Assembly: GCF_014192215.1 (NCBI RefSeq) | Contig: NZ_JACHXP010000005.1 | Coordinates: 1-64,000, forward strand | DNA: 64,000 nucleotides | Reading direction: 5' to 3' | From: Halomonas cerina | GTDB taxonomy: Bacteria; Pseudomonadota; Gammaproteobacteria; Pseudomonadales; Halomonadaceae | Shown: positions 52,347-64,000 of the stretch, piece after piece | Position numbering within the stretch: position 1 is the first letter of the stretch | Layout: each line of letters begins with the position of its first letter | Made by a program: the position numbers and the translations under genes | Notes under the pieces: model-generated | Seen by the model: only the letters and a program-made list of their open reading frames with translations | Databases searched by the model: none | Told to the model about the DNA's origin: nothing

Positions 52347-54182
52347 TCACTCCACCGTCACGCTCTTGGCCAGGTTGCGGGGCTGATCCACGTCTGTGCC
52401 CTTGAGCACCGCTACGTGGTAGGAAAGCAGCTGCAGCGGCACGGTGTAGAGGATCGGCGCCAGGGCCTCGTGCACATGGGGCAGGTGCAGCACATGGACC
52501 CCCTCGCCATCCGACAGCCCGACACCCTCGTCGGCGAAGACGAACAGCTCGCCACCCCGGGCGCGCACCTCTTGGAGGTTGGACTTGAGCTTGTCGAGGA
52601 GCTCGTCGTTGGGGGCCACCGAGATGACCGGCATCTCGCTGTCCACCAGGGCCAGGGGACCGTGCTTGAGCTCGCCCGCCGGGTAGGCCTCGGCGTGGAT
52701 GTAGGAAATCTCCTTGAGCTTGAGCGCTCCCTCCAGGGCGATCGGGAAATGCGCCCCGCGGCCCAGGAAGAGCGCGTGATGCTTCTCGGCGAAGGCGCCG
52801 GAGAGCGTCTCGACCATGCCGTCCAGCGCCAGCACCCGGTCCACCAGGCCCGGCAGGCCGCGCAGCGCCTCGACCAGTGCCGACTGCTCGGCGGCAGCCA
52901 GCCCCTTGATGCGCCCCAGCGCCAGGGTCAGCAGCATCAGGGCGGTCAGCTGGGTGGTGAAGGCCTTGGTGGAGGCCACGCCGATCTCGGGGCCGGCCTG
53001 GGTCATCAGGGTCAGGTCGGACTCGCGCACCAGTGAGCTGCCCGGCACGTTGCAGATCGCCAGGCTGGCCAGATAGCCGCGCTCCCGGGCGAAGCGCAGT
53101 GCCGCCAGGGTGTCAGCGGTCTCGCCGGACTGGGAGAGGGTCACGAACAGCGTGCCCTCGGGCACCACCACCTGGCGATAACGGTACTCCGAGGCGACCT
53201 CCACCTGCACCGGCACCCCGGTGTAGCGCTCCAGCCAGTAGCGGGCCACCATGCCGGCATGGTAGCTGGTACCACAGGCGACGATATGCACCTGCTTGAC
53301 CCGCGCGAACAGCTCGGCCGCCTCGGGACCGAAGCTCTCGACCAGCACGCCATGATCGCCGAGACGTCCTTCCAGGGCCGCGGCGATCACCGCCGGCTGC
53401 TCATGGATCTCCTTGAGCATGAAGTGGCGATAGCTCCCCTTGCTGGCCGCGCCATCACCATGCTCGAAGGTCTGCACCTCACGCTCGACGGCCTGGCCAC
53501 GAGCATCGACGATCTCGATGCGTCCCTTGCCGGACAGACGCACCACATCCCCCTCATCGAGATAGATGAAGCGGTCGGTGACCTGCAGCAGGGCCAGCGG
53601 GTCGGAGGCCAGAAAGGCCTCGTCGATGCCCACGCCGACCACCAGGGGACTGCCCTTGCGAGCGCCGATCACCGTGTCGGGCTCGTCGGCATGCACCACC
53701 CCCAGCGCATAGGCCCCGTCGAGCGCCGCCAGCACGCGCTGCACCGCCGCCAGCAGGTCACCGGCCCCGCGCGCCTCGCGGTCCAGCAGGTGCGCAATGA
53801 CCTCGGTATCGGTCTCGGAGTCGAAGACGTAGCCATCCCGCTCCAGTGCATGGCGCAGCGCCTCGTGGTTCTCGATGATGCCGTTGTGGACCACTGACAG
53901 GCGATCCCCGGACTGGTGCGGATGGGCGTTGGCCTCGCTGGGCCGGCCATGGGTCGCCCAGCGGGTATGGGCGATGCCGCTGTGACCGGTCAGGGGCTCG
54001 GCCTCGAGACGCGCCGCCAGGGCCGCCACCTTGCCGAGCGCCCGGCGCCGCTGCAGCCCCCCCTGTGCCGCGCAGACGGCCATGCCGGCCGAATCATAGC
54101 CACGATACTCTAGGCGCCTGAGCCCCTCGAGCAGGATGTTCTGAACGTTACGCTGGGCGACGGCGCCGACGATTCCACACAT
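52347..54182 (-). CDS. glmS: Glucosamine-6-phosphate synthase
   Basis: A 611-residue glutamine-fructose-6-phosphate aminotransferase that starts amino-sugar synthesis for peptidoglycan and lipopolysaccharide. The N-terminal cysteine nucleophile is C2 ([12 protein letters not shown]), and the glutaminase domain has [18 protein letters not shown]. Two SIS domains follow, with [27 protein letters not shown] and the C-terminal [15 protein letters not shown]. The C terminus is standard, so the start and stop are firm. glmU lies 12 bases upstream on the same strand. Confidence 0.97.
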   Translation of the reverse strand: MCGIVGAVAQRNVQNILLEGLRRLEYRGYDSAGMAVCAAQGGLQRRRALGKVAALAARLEAEPLTGHSGIAHTRWATHGRPSEANAHPHQSGDRLSVVHNGIIENHEALRHALERDGYVFDSETDTEVIAHLLDREARGAGDLLAAVQRVLAALDGAYALGVVHADEPDTVIGARKGSPLVVGVGIDEAFLASDPLALLQVTDRFIYLDEGDVVRLSGKGRIEIVDARGQAVEREVQTFEHGDGAASKGSYRHFMLKEIHEQPAVIAAALEGRLGDHGVLVESFGPEAAELFARVKQVHIVACGTSYHAGMVARYWLERYTGVPVQVEVASEYRYRQVVVPEGTLFVTLSQSGETADTLAALRFARERGYLASLAICNVPGSSLVRESDLTLMTQAGPEIGVASTKAFTTQLTALMLLTLALGRIKGLAAAEQSALVEALRGLPGLVDRVLALDGMVETLSGAFAEKHHALFLGRGAHFPIALEGALKLKEISYIHAEAYPAGELKHGPLALVDSEMPVISVAPNDELLDKLKSNLQEVRARGGELFVFADEGVGLSDGEGVHVLHLPHVHEALAPILYTVPLQLLSYHVAVLKGTDVDQPRNLAKSVTVE

Positions 54183-54194
54183 GCTGCACTCTCC

Positions 54195-55562
54195 TCAGTG
54201 ATCCTGTTCCCTGGACGGCCGGGGCCAGTCGGCCTTGCTGACCTGACGGCCCCGGGAGACGGCCAGGGCATTGTCGGCGACATCCTTGCTGATGGTGGAA
54301 CCGGCGCCCACGGTCGCGCGCTTGCCCACGCTCACCGGGGCCACCAGGGCGGTATTGGAGCCGATGAAGGCCTCGTCACCGATCTCGGTACGATGCTTGT
54401 TGACGCCATCGTAGTTGCAGGTGATGGTGCCGGCACCGATGTTGACGTCGCGGCCCAGCCGGGCATCGCCGACATAGCTCAAGTGGTTGATCTTGCTGCC
54501 CTCACCGACCTCGGCGTTCTTGGTCTCGACGAAGTTGCCGACCCTGGCGTGCACCGCCAGGCGTGAGCCGGGACGCAGCCGGGCGAAGGGACCGATGCGG
54601 TTGAGACCGGCCACCACGGCGCCCTCGATGACGCTGTGGGGCTCGACCACCGTCTCGGCGCCGATGTGGCTGTCACGGATCACGCAGTGGGAGCCGATGC
54701 GCACGCCCTCACCCAGCTCGACATCGCCCTCGAAGACGCAGCCCACATCGATCTCGACATCATGGCCGCAGGTCAGGGTGCCGCGCACATCGAGGCGCTC
54801 GGGGTCGAGCAGTGCCACGCCACGGGCCATCAGCGCCTCGGCGATATCACGCTGGTAGGCGCGCTCGAGACGCGCCATCTGGGCCCGATTGTTGACCCCC
54901 TCGACCTCCAGGGGACGACACGGCTCGGCGGTGGCGATCTTCACGCCTTCGGCGGCCGCCATGGCAATGACATCGGTCAAGTAGTACTCGCCCTGGGCAT
55001 TGTCGGCGGAGAGGCGCGGCAGCCAGCGCTTCAGCTGGCCGGCGGTCATCGCCATGATACCGGTGTTACACTCGCGAACGGTGCGTTCGGCCTCGGAGGC
55101 ATCCTTGTGCTCGACGATGGCCACCGCCTCGCCGGCCTCGTCGCGCAGGATACGCCCGTAACCGGTGGGGTCGTCGAGGGTCACGGTCAAAAGCCCCAGG
55201 TGGTGTTCGTCGACGCGCTCGAGCAAGCCGGCCAGGGTCTCACGGCGGATCAGCGGCACATCGCCATAGAGTACCAGCACCTTGCCCTCGCCCAGGCCAT
55301 CCAGGGCCTGGGCCACCGCATGGCCGGTGCCCTTCTGCTCGGCCTGCACCACGAAGTGGACCCGGCAGTCGGCCAGCGCCTCCCGCACATGCGCGGCGCC
55401 GTGGCCAACCACCACGTGGGTCCGCGCCGCCTCGAGACCGGCGGCGGTGTCGATCACGTGCCGCACCATCGGCTTGCCGGCCAGGCGGTGCAGCACCTTG
55501 GGCAGGCTCGAACGCATCCGGGTGCCCTGCCCGGCCGCCAGTATCACCACATCGAGGCTCAT
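54195..55562 (-). CDS. glmU: Bifunctional GlmU: acetyltransferase and uridylyltransferase
   Basis: A 455-residue enzyme making UDP-N-acetylglucosamine from glucosamine-1-phosphate. The N-terminal pyrophosphorylase has VVILAAGQGTRMRSSLPKVL, and the C-terminal left-handed beta helix has hexapeptide repeats, including KNAEVGEGSKINHLSYVGDA and NYDGVNKHRTEIGDEAFIGS. ATG 55562 has AAGGAGT upstream; frames opening earlier would add unrelated residues. Pairs with glmS in the same pathway. Confidence 0.96.
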   Translation of the reverse strand: MSLDVVILAAGQGTRMRSSLPKVLHRLAGKPMVRHVIDTAAGLEAARTHVVVGHGAAHVREALADCRVHFVVQAEQKGTGHAVAQALDGLGEGKVLVLYGDVPLIRRETLAGLLERVDEHHLGLLTVTLDDPTGYGRILRDEAGEAVAIVEHKDASEAERTVRECNTGIMAMTAGQLKRWLPRLSADNAQGEYYLTDVIAMAAAEGVKIATAEPCRPLEVEGVNNRAQMARLERAYQRDIAEALMARGVALLDPERLDVRGTLTCGHDVEIDVGCVFEGDVELGEGVRIGSHCVIRDSHIGAETVVEPHSVIEGAVVAGLNRIGPFARLRPGSRLAVHARVGNFVETKNAEVGEGSKINHLSYVGDARLGRDVNIGAGTITCNYDGVNKHRTEIGDEAFIGSNTALVAPVSVGKRATVGAGSTISKDVADNALAVSRGRQVSKADWPRPSREQDH

Positions 55563-55594
55563 CGTGACTCCTTGTCGCTGATCGTTGGTCGGCT

Positions 55595-56704
55595 TCATTC
55601 TACGGTGTCACCGGTGGCCTCTGCCACGCCGGCGGGCGCCTTGGCTACCGTGATCCCCAACTCGGTCACCGCGTCCTGGCCGACGCGCGCCACGAAGGCC
55701 GGACTCGCCAGGCTGGTCCAGCCTTCCCCCTCGCGCACCAGCATCACCACGGCCAGCTCTTGCTCCTGGGCCAGGCGCATACCGGCGCGCTCGCCGAGCA
55801 CCATGAGGGCGGTGGCCCAGGCATCGGCCCGAGTATTGGAAGGATGCATCACCGTCACCGACGCCAGACGATGGGTGATGGGACGCCCGGTGCGCGGATC
55901 GAGGGTATGGGAGTAACGCCGGCCCTGGTCTTCGAAATAGTTACGGTAGTCGCCGGAGGTCGCCACCGAGGTGTCGTGGAGGGGCAGCACATGCTGCGCC
56001 TGCGGGCGCCCCCCGCGAGGCACCTCGATGCCGATGCGCCAGGGTTCGGCGTCGCCGTCCCGAAAGCCGGACACCTTCAGCTCGCCGCCGATATTGACCA
56101 GGTAATGCGCGCGTCCCTGCTCGGCGAGATAGGCCGCGAGGCGATCGGTGGCATGGCCCTTGGCCACGCCGGAGAGGTCCACGAAGACATCGCGGGTGCG
56201 ACGGGCGCGCAACGCCTCACGGTCCAGCTCAAGGGCCTGCATGCCGATCTCGGCCAGGCGTGCGTCGAGCACCGTCGAATCGGGAACCTCGCGCGGACGC
56301 GCCTCGGGGCCGAAGCTCCACAGGTTGACCAACCCGCCGATGGTCACGTCGAAGGCTCCATCGCTGGCGTCGGCCACTTCCTGGGCGATCGCCAGCACCT
56401 CGGCGAGCGCCGGCGAGATCGATTGCCATTCCCCTACCGGGGCCTGGTTAAGTCCCATCAGCTCCGAGTCCTCGCGCCAGGTGGACATCGACGCGCCCAC
56501 CGCCTCGAGCTCGGCCAGGACGCCTTCCTCCAGGGCCTCGGCCTCACCTTGGGTGACCGGGCCAGCCAGCGTCACCTGGTAGAAAGTACCGAACACCTCG
56601 CCCTCCAGGGTCACCGGAGGCGTCAGCGAACGCTCGGACTCGGAGCAACCCGACACCAGTAGAACCAGCAGGGTTAGCCAGGGCAGGAGACGGGTCACAG
56701 GCAT
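55595..56704 (-). CDS. apbE: FAD:protein FMN transferase ApbE, lipoprotein
   Basis: A 369-residue periplasmic enzyme that attaches FMN covalently to proteins such as NqrB, NqrC and RnfG. The signal peptide ends in a lipobox, LLVSGC, so it is membrane-anchored. Family motifs include GTFYQVTLAG, MSTWREDSELMGLNQAP, VDLSGVAKGHATDRLAAYL, LVNIGGELKVSGFR and HTLDPRTGRPI. ATG 56704 has GGGAG 8 bases upstream; GTG 56713 is an alternative. Confidence 0.93.
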   Translation of the reverse strand: MPVTRLLPWLTLLVLLVSGCSESERSLTPPVTLEGEVFGTFYQVTLAGPVTQGEAEALEEGVLAELEAVGASMSTWREDSELMGLNQAPVGEWQSISPALAEVLAIAQEVADASDGAFDVTIGGLVNLWSFGPEARPREVPDSTVLDARLAEIGMQALELDREALRARRTRDVFVDLSGVAKGHATDRLAAYLAEQGRAHYLVNIGGELKVSGFRDGDAEPWRIGIEVPRGGRPQAQHVLPLHDTSVATSGDYRNYFEDQGRRYSHTLDPRTGRPITHRLASVTVMHPSNTRADAWATALMVLGERAGMRLAQEQELAVVMLVREGEGWTSLASPAFVARVGQDAVTELGITVAKAPAGVAEATGDTVE

Positions 56705-56741
56705 CACGGGCACTCCCGGTCGTGTCGTGGAGGGGGACAGG

Positions 56742-57539
56742 CTAGCCGAACAGCCAGAGCAAGGCGATCCCGAGGAGCAGTCGATAGATCACGAAGGGCT
56801 GCATGCCGATCCGCTTGATGAACACCAGGAAGAAGTGGATGCACAGATAGGCGCTGATCCCGGAGAGCAGCGTCCCCGCTACCAGGGCCGTCCAGTCCAC
56901 AGGGGTCGACGCCTCGATCAGGCCCAGGGTCTCCAGGCCCCCGGCCAGTACGATCACCGGGATCGACAGCAGGAAGGAGAAGCGTGCCGAGGCTTCACGG
57001 TTGAGCCCCAGCAGCAGGGCTGCGGTCATGGTGATGCCGGAACGCGAGGTGCCTGGAATCAGGGCCAGGGCCTGGGCCAGGCCGATCCACAAGGCATCCT
57101 GCCAGCTCAGGTGATACTCGTTGCGCGACCCACGATGTCGCCAGTCGGCATAACCCAGCAGCAGCCCGAAGCCGATCAGCCCGCCGGCCAGCACCAGCGG
57201 CGAGCGCATGGCGACCTCGATGGTGTCCTTGAAGGCGAGCCCCGCCAGTCCTACCGGTAGGGTCGCCAGGATCACCCACCAGGCCAGCCGGGCCTCGTCA
57301 TCGGTACCGCGCCCCGCCACGCTGCGACACCAACTGGTGATCATGCCGGACAGCTCATGGCGGAAGTAGAGCACCACCGCCGCCAGGCTGCCCAGGTGCA
57401 GAGCCACGTCGAAGGCCAGTCCCTGGTCGGGCCAGTCGGTAAACACCGGCACCAGGATCAGGTGGGCGGAGCTGGAGATGGGCAGGAACTCGGTCAGCCC
57501 CTGGATGACGGCAAGCAGGACGATCTGTAACCAATCCAT
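56742..57539 (-). CDS. uppP: Undecaprenyl-diphosphatase
   Basis: A 265-residue membrane phosphatase (BacA) that recycles the undecaprenyl carrier for cell-wall synthesis. Diagnostic motifs are GLTEFLPISSSAHLIL near the N terminus and PGTSRSG in the second half, among about eight transmembrane helices. Overproduction is known to give bacitracin resistance. Single gene between apbE and atpC. Confidence 0.96.
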   Translation of the reverse strand: MDWLQIVLLAVIQGLTEFLPISSSAHLILVPVFTDWPDQGLAFDVALHLGSLAAVVLYFRHELSGMITSWCRSVAGRGTDDEARLAWWVILATLPVGLAGLAFKDTIEVAMRSPLVLAGGLIGFGLLLGYADWRHRGSRNEYHLSWQDALWIGLAQALALIPGTSRSGITMTAALLLGLNREASARFSFLLSIPVIVLAGGLETLGLIEASTPVDWTALVAGTLLSGISAYLCIHFFLVFIKRIGMQPFVIYRLLLGIALLWLFG

Positions 57540-57665
57540 GGTGGCCCCTGTTGGGAGGACGATCAGCGAGGGGTCGCGACGACCCAGCGCAGAGGATACA
57601 CAGCCGATGCCCGGCTGTCCGCGGTTTCAGCAGCCGGCAAGCAGCGCCGTGGCGAAGCCAAGGTC

Positions 57666-57740
57666 GATCAGCCCCCGGAGGGGGCGATCAGGGGAGTGTC
57701 GACACGACGACGCCCCCCGAAGCGACTCCGGGGGGCGTCG
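57666..57740 (-). terminator. Tandem hairpins after atpC
   Basis: Just downstream of atpC on the minus strand, CGACGCCCCCCG pairs with CGGGGGGCGTCG (57708-57740). A second stem, GCCCCC/GGGGGC, lies at about 57671-57684. They probably end the atp operon transcript. The 57540-57665 stretch beyond holds no gene. Confidence 0.8.
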
Positions 57741-57758
57741 AGGCAGACAAGCGAAGGG

Positions 57759-58187
57759 TCAGCTTCGGCCGGCCTTGCGACGCAGCTGATGGATGGTGCG
57801 CAGCTGGGCCATGGCTTCGGCCAGCTCGGCCGCCGCACGGCTGTAGTCCAACTCCGCGGACTTATCGCTCATGGCCCTGAGGGCCTGCTGACGGGCCTCC
57901 TCGGCGGCAGCCTCGTCGAGGTCGTCGGCCCGCACGGCGGTATCCGCCAGCACGGTGACCACATCGGGCTGCACCTCGAGAAAGCCGCCCGAGACATAGA
58001 AGTGATCCTCTTCCCCCTTGCCACGGACGATCCGTACCGGCCCCGGCGACAGCTCGGTGAGCAGCGGCGTGTGACCGGCCAGGATCCCGAGATCCCCCAT
58101 GCGCCCGGCCGCCACGACCTGCTCGGCATCGCCGGAGTAGATCGACGCCTCGGCGCTGACGATCTCGCATTTGAAGCTTTTCGTCAT
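57759..58187 (-). CDS. atpC: ATP synthase F1 epsilon subunit
   Basis: A 142-residue F1 central-stalk subunit that couples rotation and inhibits ATP hydrolysis. FKCEIVSAEASIYSGDAEQV and GDLGILAGHTPLLTELSPGP in the beta-sandwich half are followed by a C-terminal helical hairpin. Last gene of the atp operon. Confidence 0.96.
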   Translation of the reverse strand: MTKSFKCEIVSAEASIYSGDAEQVVAAGRMGDLGILAGHTPLLTELSPGPVRIVRGKGEEDHFYVSGGFLEVQPDVVTVLADTAVRADDLDEAAAEEARQQALRAMSDKSAELDYSRAAAELAEAMAQLRTIHQLRRKAGRS

Positions 58188-58211
58188 GATGACGTCTCCC
58201 AGGTGGAGGGA

Positions 58212-59654
<1,443 letters not shown>

Positions 59655-60539
59655 CTATACGGCGGCGGCGCCACCGACGATCTCGGAGATTTCCTGGGTG
59701 ATGGCCGCCTGACGGGCCTTGTTGTACACCATCTCCAGGTCGTCGATCAGATTGCCGGCATTGTCGGTGGCATTCTTCATGGCGATCATGCGGGCGGCCT
59801 GCTCGCAGGCCACGTTCTCGACCACCGCCTGATAGACCTGCGCCTCGACGAAACGCACGAGCAGGCTATCCAATAGCTCCTTGGCTTCCGGCTCATACAG
59901 GTAGTCCCAGCTACCGGGACGCTTGTGTTCTTCGTTCTGCGCCTCATCCGCGCCCATCTCGGCGGACAGGGGCAGCAGCTGACGGACCACCGGCTTCTGG
60001 GTCATGGTGTTGACGAACTCGTTGAACACCACGTAGAGGCGGTCCAGCTGGCCCTCGTCGTACGCATCCAGCATCACCTTCACGCTGCCGATCAGGTCGT
60101 CCTGTGACGGGGCCTCACCCAGGCCGCTCTTGGCCGCGACCAGGCTGCCGCCGTACTTACGGAAGAAGGTCGTGGCCTTGCTGCCCAGGGCGCAGAAATC
60201 GAGTTCCGCGCCGCTGTCGCGCCAGGCCTTGGCCTCGTTGACGACGGCCTTGAACAGATTGACGTTCAGGCCACCACACAGGCCGCGGTCACTGGACACC
60301 ACAATGTAGCCGACCCGCTTGACCTCGCGCTCTTCCATCCACGGATGCTTGTATTCCGGGTTGGCCTCGGCGATGTGGCCCACGACGTTGCGGATCTGCT
60401 TGGCGTAGGGCTGGCTGGCCTTCATCCGGTCCTGCGCCTTGCGCATCTTCGACGCAGCGACCATCTCCATGGCACTGGTGATCTTCTGCGTGTTCTTGAT
60501 GCTCCCGATCTGGGTGCGTATCTCTTTTGCAGCTGCCAT
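59655..60539 (-). CDS. atpG: ATP synthase F1 gamma subunit
   Basis: A 294-residue rotor shaft. The N-terminal [20 protein letters not shown] and C-terminal [20 protein letters not shown] and [19 protein letters not shown] helices form the coiled coil inside the alpha-beta ring. Standard length and start. Confidence 0.96.
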   Translation of the reverse strand: MAAAKEIRTQIGSIKNTQKITSAMEMVAASKMRKAQDRMKASQPYAKQIRNVVGHIAEANPEYKHPWMEEREVKRVGYIVVSSDRGLCGGLNVNLFKAVVNEAKAWRDSGAELDFCALGSKATTFFRKYGGSLVAAKSGLGEAPSQDDLIGSVKVMLDAYDEGQLDRLYVVFNEFVNTMTQKPVVRQLLPLSAEMGADEAQNEEHKRPGSWDYLYEPEAKELLDSLLVRFVEAQVYQAVVENVACEQAARMIAMKNATDNAGNLIDDLEMVYNKARQAAITQEISEIVGGAAAV

Positions 60540-60609
60540 AGCGATCTACCTTTGTTCGTGGCCCTCAGAAAGCTCCAGGGCCCGCCTCCGGGGAGGCGGG
60601 CCGGCGGGG

Positions 60610-62154
<1,545 letters not shown>

Positions 62155-62170
62155 GCCATGTCCCTCAGGC

Positions 62171-62710
62171 TCAGGCGGAAAGGGCCTCGTGGAGGCGGTT
62201 CAGTCGACCACGTACCGAACCGTCGATGACGGTGTCGCCGGCACGCAGGATGACGCCCCCCAGGAGGGTGGAGTCCACCTGAGTGGTAATGGAGATTTCG
62301 CGGTTCAGACGCTTGGCCAGTGCCCGCGCGAGCTTGTCCTGCTGCGTGTCGTCCAGCGGAAAGGCGGAGACGATGTCGACGTCCAGGCGCCTCTCCTGCT
62401 GGGCCTTGAGCAGCTCGAACTGCTCGGCGATGGCCGGCAGGGCCGTCAGGCGACCCTTCTGGCCGACGAGCCGCAGGAAGTTACCGACATCTTCGCTCAC
62501 GGCGTCGCCACAGACATCGACGACCACCTCGGCCTTCTCGATGCTGGACAGGCGCGGGTTGCCCAGCACCCGACGGCGCATGTCGTCGTCTTCGACGACA
62601 CGCGCCACAGTCCCCAGCATCACGGACCAGTCATCCAGCGCCTTGTGCTCGACGGCGTACTCGAAGGCCGCCTTGGCATAGGGTCGCGCGACGGTAGACG
62701 TTTCCGCCAT
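62171..62710 (-). CDS. atpH: ATP synthase F1 delta subunit
   Basis: A 179-residue peripheral-stalk subunit connecting F1 to the b subunits. [20 protein letters not shown] at the N terminus and [23 protein letters not shown] near the C terminus are the family signatures. Sits 16 bases before atpA. Confidence 0.96.
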   Translation of the reverse strand: MAETSTVARPYAKAAFEYAVEHKALDDWSVMLGTVARVVEDDDMRRRVLGNPRLSSIEKAEVVVDVCGDAVSEDVGNFLRLVGQKGRLTALPAIAEQFELLKAQQERRLDVDIVSAFPLDDTQQDKLARALAKRLNREISITTQVDSTLLGGVILRAGDTVIDGSVRGRLNRLHEALSA

Positions 62711-62721
62711 GGGTCACCTCC

Positions 62722-63192
62722 TCAAAGCTCTTTGGCGAGTTTGTCGACAAGCTTGCCGTGCCGTTTCTCGTCGATGGAGGCTTCCAGGATCCGCTCCGCA
62801 CCCACGATGGCGAGTCGCGAAACCTGCGCACGCAGCTCTTCCTTCGCGCGGTTCACTTCCTGCTCAATCTCGGACTTGGCCTGGGTGATCATGCGCTCGC
62901 CTTCCTGGCGAGCCTGCTCACGGGCCTCGTCGATCATCTGGTTGGACCGCTTATGGGCCTGCTCCAGGATTTCGGCCGACTGCTCCTTGCTCTCGCGCAG
63001 CATCTCGTTGGCCTGTTCTTCGGCCAGTTCGAGGTCGCGTGCAGCACGGCTGGCCGTGTCCAGGCCATCGGCGATCTTCTTCTGACGTTCCTGCAGGGCC
63101 TGCATGACCGGTGGCCATACAAACCTCATGCAGAACCAGACGAAGAACGCAAAGGCGATAGCCTGGCCGATCAGGGTTAGGTTCAGGTTCAC
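62722..63192 (-). CDS. atpF: ATP synthase Fo b subunit
   Basis: A 156-residue peripheral-stalk protein. One N-terminal membrane helix ([20 protein letters not shown]) precedes a long charged coiled coil, for example [20 protein letters not shown]. The single-b type and length match Escherichia coli. Confidence 0.96.
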   Translation of the reverse strand: MNLNLTLIGQAIAFAFFVWFCMRFVWPPVMQALQERQKKIADGLDTASRAARDLELAEEQANEMLRESKEQSAEILEQAHKRSNQMIDEAREQARQEGERMITQAKSEIEQEVNRAKEELRAQVSRLAIVGAERILEASIDEKRHGKLVDKLAKEL

Positions 63193-63255
63193 GCCAGCAC
63201 CTCTCGCGTCACAGGTTTGGGGTCAGGGCACGACGGGTCTTGCGACCGTCGCGAA

Positions 63256-63540
<285 letters not shown>

Positions 63541-63572
63541 TTAGTGGATGGGGTCTAGCGGGTTAAGGGTGA

Positions 63573-64000
<428 letters not shown>

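Overview
The window is high-GC gammaproteobacterial chromosome, most likely from Halomonas or a close relative (Halomonadaceae). I infer this from protein resemblance and gene order; no search was run. Gene order follows the block known from Pseudomonas: pyrE|crc, rph, yicC, gmk, rpoZ, spoT, ridA, then oxyR-recG, hupB, the rubredoxin reductase gene, ubiC-ubiA, phoB-phoR and the pst-phoU genes, then glmS-glmU and the atp operon. Nearly all of it is housekeeping DNA with short gaps.

Layout. (1) 1-4659: end of a sarcosine oxidase operon (soxA, soxG), then purU and sdaA. Together they take sarcosine to glycine and serine, handle the released one-carbon units, and pass serine to pyruvate. (2) 4646-14616: accessory region next to a tRNA-Arg(CCG). 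It holds a hipA-hipB toxin-antitoxin pair in reversed gene order, an IS3 scrap, a three-gene Zorya type II-like anti-phage operon (a MotA-like ZorA with a very long coiled-coil tail, a MotB/OmpA-like ZorB and an HNH nuclease), one unknown small gene, and an IS630 remnant carrying a dead IS110-family element. (3) 14847-32367: cytochrome c5-like protein, rep, trmL, pyrE, crc, rph, yicC, an MFS exporter, gmk-rpoZ-spoT, ridA, thpR-pagL, an SDR enzyme and oxyR-recG. (4) 32549-44508: an SCP2-like protein, HU, rubredoxin reductase, ubiC-ubiA, and the phosphate regulon (phoBR, cysZ, phoU-pstBACS) with two clear Pho boxes. (5) 44660-52346: thioesterase, an orphan TRAP-type binding protein, uvrD, a HexR-type regulator, a sodium symporter and a DUF72 pseudogene. 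(6) 52347-64000: cell-wall precursor genes glmS, glmU and uppP, with apbE, then the F1Fo ATP synthase operon, cut by the window end inside atpB.

The best candidate for an interesting system is the zorA-zorB-HNH operon at 6961-11452. Type II Zorya (ZorA, ZorB and the HNH protein ZorE) is a described class. The notable features are the ZorA tail, built from a recent 69-residue tandem duplication with an 11-residue rhythm, an extra CxxC pair and an unassigned C-terminal module in the nuclease, and the placement next to hipAB at a tRNA gene.

Other unusual signals are two 14-copy GGGCTGC arrays a few bases after the stop codons of two helicase genes (rep and recG), both G-rich on the coding strand and fitting a G-quadruplex pattern; a shorter GGGGCAA array near uvrD; dispersed REP-like palindromes; a nested palindromic intergenic element before gmk; and a Crc protein that has lost exonuclease III metal ligands.
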